Translations under genes and position numbers: made by a program
Shown here: piece by piece, positions 60,871 to 64,000 of the stretch
Layout of the letters: each line of letters starts with the position of its first letter
How positions within the stretch are numbered: position 1 is the stretch's first letter
Assembly: GCA_963678705.1 (NCBI GenBank)
Contig: OY783204.1
Location: 1,054,001 to 1,118,000, forward strand
From: Panorpa germanica
Lineage: Eukaryota > Arthropoda > Insecta > Mecoptera > Panorpidae
Direction: 5' to 3'
Length of the DNA: 64,000 nucleotides
The notes under the pieces: model-generated
Database searches by the model: none
The model's input: only the letters and a program-made list of their open reading frames with translations
Told to the model about the DNA's origin: nothing

Positions 60871-62043
60871 TATATTATAATGTCCCAGGTGTTTGAATCT
60901 ATGTTTATATTCTTATATGTTTATATTCTTATATGTTTGGTACTGAATTTTGTATGGCAGCGCGAAAACGGCTCCGGCGATCTTTTTAAAAATTTCCTAT
61001 TTCGTAGAGAAAAAAATTCTAAGACTTTTGGCGTCCACGGATTTTTCCCTGAATTTCCTGGAAACCCGTAATTTTGGAAAAACTGGAAAATTCGAAAAAA
61101 TACTTTTGCAAATATCTGACGAACTAGAAAAGATAGAAAACTGAAATTTGGTATGTGTATTGAGATTATAATTGTGCACATTTTCCAATAGCTGGAAATT
61201 TGAAATTTGAGTTCAGTAGCGGCGCGAATTTTTGGGGGCAATGTTAGAATAGAGTTAGGACGTTCAAATTTAATATGTAGGCTCGCTGTAGACAGTAATT
61301 AATGAAAAAAAATAAAGAGCCCCAAATTTCCAGTGGCGGCGGGAGTTGAGACAGTAAAAGCCAAAAATATTGAAAATGTAGTATTATAACTTAGGGTATG
61401 TATTAAGACACTAATTGCGCATGTTTGCCAATAATTGGATTACCAAAATTTTAATTCAGTAGCGGCGTGATTTTTTGGGGGCAATGTCGCAACAGAGCTA
61501 GAACGTTGATATTTGGAACGTGGGCCCTATATAGAGTGTCAATAAAGACAAACTATAGAAAACTGCAACTTTCCAGAGGCGGCGGGCGCTGTGGGCCAAA
61601 AACCAGAAATATGAAATATATAGAGATGAAAGGCTATAGTTTAGAATATATGTTCTTAGATATAAATAAAATAGATCCCTGTGTTAAAATTTGACAAACT
61701 TGTTCAGTAGCGCAGGTATGTGGGGGGTACTAATGCTAAAATATTAATACAAAGCTAAAATTTAGTATGCAGATATAGATTGACATATTAATAACGAAAA
61801 TATAAAAAAAACTACATTTTCTTAAGTGTAACAAATTTTGAAAAAAAGTTGGTCAAATAACGCATAAATTGAAAATATTTTTTATTTTCATAAAAAAATA
61901 TATTTTTTTAGTTAATTTATATGTGTCAGTATGTGTGCGCGAGATTATTTATTATTTCAATTTAAAGATGGAATTAAATTTTGACATGAAATTCAAGCCA
62001 CACACAAAAAAAAGACGTCGCTTGCGACGGGGGCAAAAGCTAG
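60871..62043 (+). mobile_element. Helitron-like array unit 4
   Basis: Starts TATATTATAATGTCCCAGG immediately after the CTAG of unit 3 and ends with hairpin CGTCGCTTGCGACG and CTAG (62040-62043), 1173 bp. Its first about 0.7 kb is nearly identical to unit 5 at an offset of about 1165-1173 bp. Confidence 0.85.
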
Positions 62044-62863
62044 TATATTATAATGTCCCAGGTGTTTGAATCTATTCTTATATTCTTATGATCTTATATG
62101 TTTGGTACTGAATTTTGTATGGCAACGCGAGAACGGCTCCGGCGATCTTTTTAAAAATTTCCTATTTCGTAGAGAAAAAAATTCTAAGACTTTTGGCGTC
62201 CCCGGATTTTTCCCTAAATTTCCTGGAAACCCGTAATTTTGGAAAAACTGGAAAATTCGAAAAAATACTTTTGCAAATATCTGACGAACTAGAAAAGATA
62301 GAAAACTGAAATTTGGTATGTGTATTGAGATTATAATTGTGCACATTTTCCAATAGTTGGAAATTTGAAATTTGAGTTCAGTAGCGGCGCGAATTTTTGG
62401 GGGCAATGTTAGAATAGAGTTAGGACGTTCAAATTTAATATGTAGGCTCGCTGTAGACAGTAATTAATGAAAAAAAATAAACAGCCCCAAATTTCCAGTG
62501 GCGGCGGGAGTTGAGACAGTAAAAGCCAAAAATATTGAAAATGTAGTATTATAACTTAGGGTATGTATTAAGACACTAATTGCGCATGTTTGCCAATAAT
62601 TGGATTACCAAAATTTTAATTTAGTAGCGGCGTGATTTTTTGGGGGCAATGTCGCAACAGAGCTAGAACGTTGATATTTGGAACGTGGGCCCTATATAGA
62701 GTGTCATTAAAGACACACTATAGAAAATTGCAACTTTCCAGAGGCGGCGGGCGCTGTGGGCCAAAGACCAGAAATATAAAATATATAGAGATAGGGCTAT
62801 AGTTTAAAAAATATCCTATATTATAATGTTCCAACTGTTTGAATCTATTCTTATATTCTTATC
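62044..62863 (+). mobile_element. Helitron-like array unit 5, 3'-truncated
   Basis: Starts TATATTATAATGTCCCAGG after unit 4 and breaks off near 62817 in mid-element. A 46-bp duplication of a family 5' end (62818-62863) precedes the next unit. Confidence 0.75.
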
Positions 62864-63729
62864 CTATATTATAATGTTCCAACTGTTTGAATCTATTCTA
62901 ATATTCTTATATGTTTATATGTTTGGTACTGAATTTTGTATGGCAGCGCGAAAACGGCTCCATCAATGTTTTTGAAAATTTCCTATTTCGTAGAGAAAAA
63001 AATTCTAAGACTTTTGGCGTCCCCAGATTTTTCCCTGAATTTCCTGGAAACCCGTAATTTTGGAAAAACTGGAAAAAAATTGAGCCCTTTTTTGCTGTAT
63101 CACTTTTAATTCGTAAAAGATAGAAAGTTGAAATTTTGCATGTGTATTAAGGTATTCAAAGCTGACATTTCTCAAAAATTAAAAATTCAAAAATTGACAA
63201 AGGTTGAAGAAATTCGGGGGCCCGGTAGGGAATTTTGGAGAAAGTTTATATTCTGGATTTTAGAATAATTAAGTATAGTATTAATAAAAAATAATTCAAA
63301 ATTTCAAAATTTTATTTGGGAGCACGGGGGCAGTATTTTCCGAGAGTAAAAATTGTGCTAGAAATTTGAAATTTTGTATATAAGCTAACCTTGGTAACTT
63401 ATTTACGAATCGAAAAAAAAAATCCCAAATTTTGAAAAAAAGTTGGTCCAATAACGAATAAATTGAAAATATTTTATATTTTGTTGAAAAAAATATATTT
63501 TTTTAGTCAATTTATATGTGTTAATGTATATGTGTGCGAGTTTATTATTTCAATTTAAAAATAAAGTTAAATATAATATGTAATTACAAATTATTTTATT
63601 GGATTCAAATGATACACGCCAAAAAGAACCTTTGTGACGAGGGTAAACTGTGGTGGAATTTAAATTTTTACATGAAGTTCAAGTTACACACAAAAGACAG
63701 ACGTCGCTTGCGACGGGGGTAAAAGCTAG
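62864..63729 (+). mobile_element. Helitron-like array unit 6
   Basis: 5' end TATATTATAATGTTCCAAC at 62864; body like unit 3; ends with CGTCGCTTGCGACG and CTAG (63726-63729). Confidence 0.8.
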
Positions 63730-64000
63730 TATCTTTATAATATCATATATTATAATGTCCCAGGTGTTTGTTTATATTCTTATGATCTTATCTTACTATT
63801 ATAATGTTCGTAATGTTCCAATTTAACATGGAAAACTCATAAGAACTCATAGATATTTATATATATATATATATATCCGGTAACAAAATCTGTATGGTAT
63901 CTTCTAAACGGCGCCTACAAAGTTTTTTAAATTTTGATATTATGTAAGGGACGAATTTCTAAGACTTTCTACGTCCCTGAATTTTTCCCTGAATTTCCCT
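63730..64000 (+). mobile_element. Helitron-like array unit 7, cut by the window end
   Basis: Family 5' end TATATTATAATGTCCCAGG near 63748, an AT-rich interruption, then the shared CTAAGACTTT and TTTTTCCCTGAATTTCC words up to base 64000. Confidence 0.7.

Noticed and set aside
60921..62406. Near-identical 106-codon minus-strand frames at 60921-61241 and 62086-62406
   Set aside because: Their similarity comes from recent duplication of Helitron-like units; no protein motif, and sister units do not keep the frame.

Overview
This window is eukaryotic and almost certainly from an insect. It is AT-rich, has spliced genes with GT-AG introns, and carries transposon families typical of insect genomes: mariner, piggyBac, P-like, Helitron, I-like, R1-like and Jockey-like non-LTR elements, copia and gypsy. 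The order or species cannot be told from sequence alone.

Region 1 (about 2.3-33.8 kb, minus strand) is one host gene, a secreted type-B carboxylesterase. I assembled it by hand from eleven exons whose junctions all keep phase, giving 603 residues with signal peptide, oxyanion hole and a complete Ser231-Glu367-His484 triad. Its first three introns are swollen by three near-complete retrotransposons of different kinds. Intron 1 holds a gypsy element (27.4-32.5 kb, antisense to the gene), itself interrupted by a MITE. Intron 2 holds a copia element (20.9-25.6 kb, sense). Intron 3 holds an I-like non-LTR element (12.2-18.0 kb, sense). Smaller introns hold R1-like, Jockey-like and Helitron-like scraps. 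A mariner with a nested MITE lies just past the stop codon.

The copia element is the most unusual object. Its LTRs look identical, its target-site duplication is perfect, and its pol frame runs without interruption out of a truncated reverse transcriptase into spectrin-repeat sequence resembling the host RhoGEF Trio. The gypsy element has also lost its RT core and RNase H in frame, while keeping gag (with a SAP motif), protease and integrase.

Region 2 (34-45 kb) holds degraded Jockey-like, Tigger-like and R1-like remnants, one intact six-finger C2H2 zinc-finger ORF (40.8 kb, plus), short palindromes and a solo LTR related to the gypsy element.

Region 3 (45.06-50.69 kb) is a whole autonomous-type Helitron with exact ends (A^TC...CTAG^T) and a two-intron Rep-helicase gene spoiled by one nonsense codon.

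Region 4 (51.3-64 kb) is a head-to-tail array of non-autonomous Helitron-like elements. They share an AT-rich 5' end, a GCGACG hairpin and a CTAG 3' end. One carries a 1.8-kb transposon with about 335-bp inverted repeats and a cysteine-rich (CXC-type) protein exon. piggyBac-like and P-like transposase fragments lie between array members.

No tRNA, rRNA or CRISPR was seen. All homology calls are from motif recognition, without database searches.
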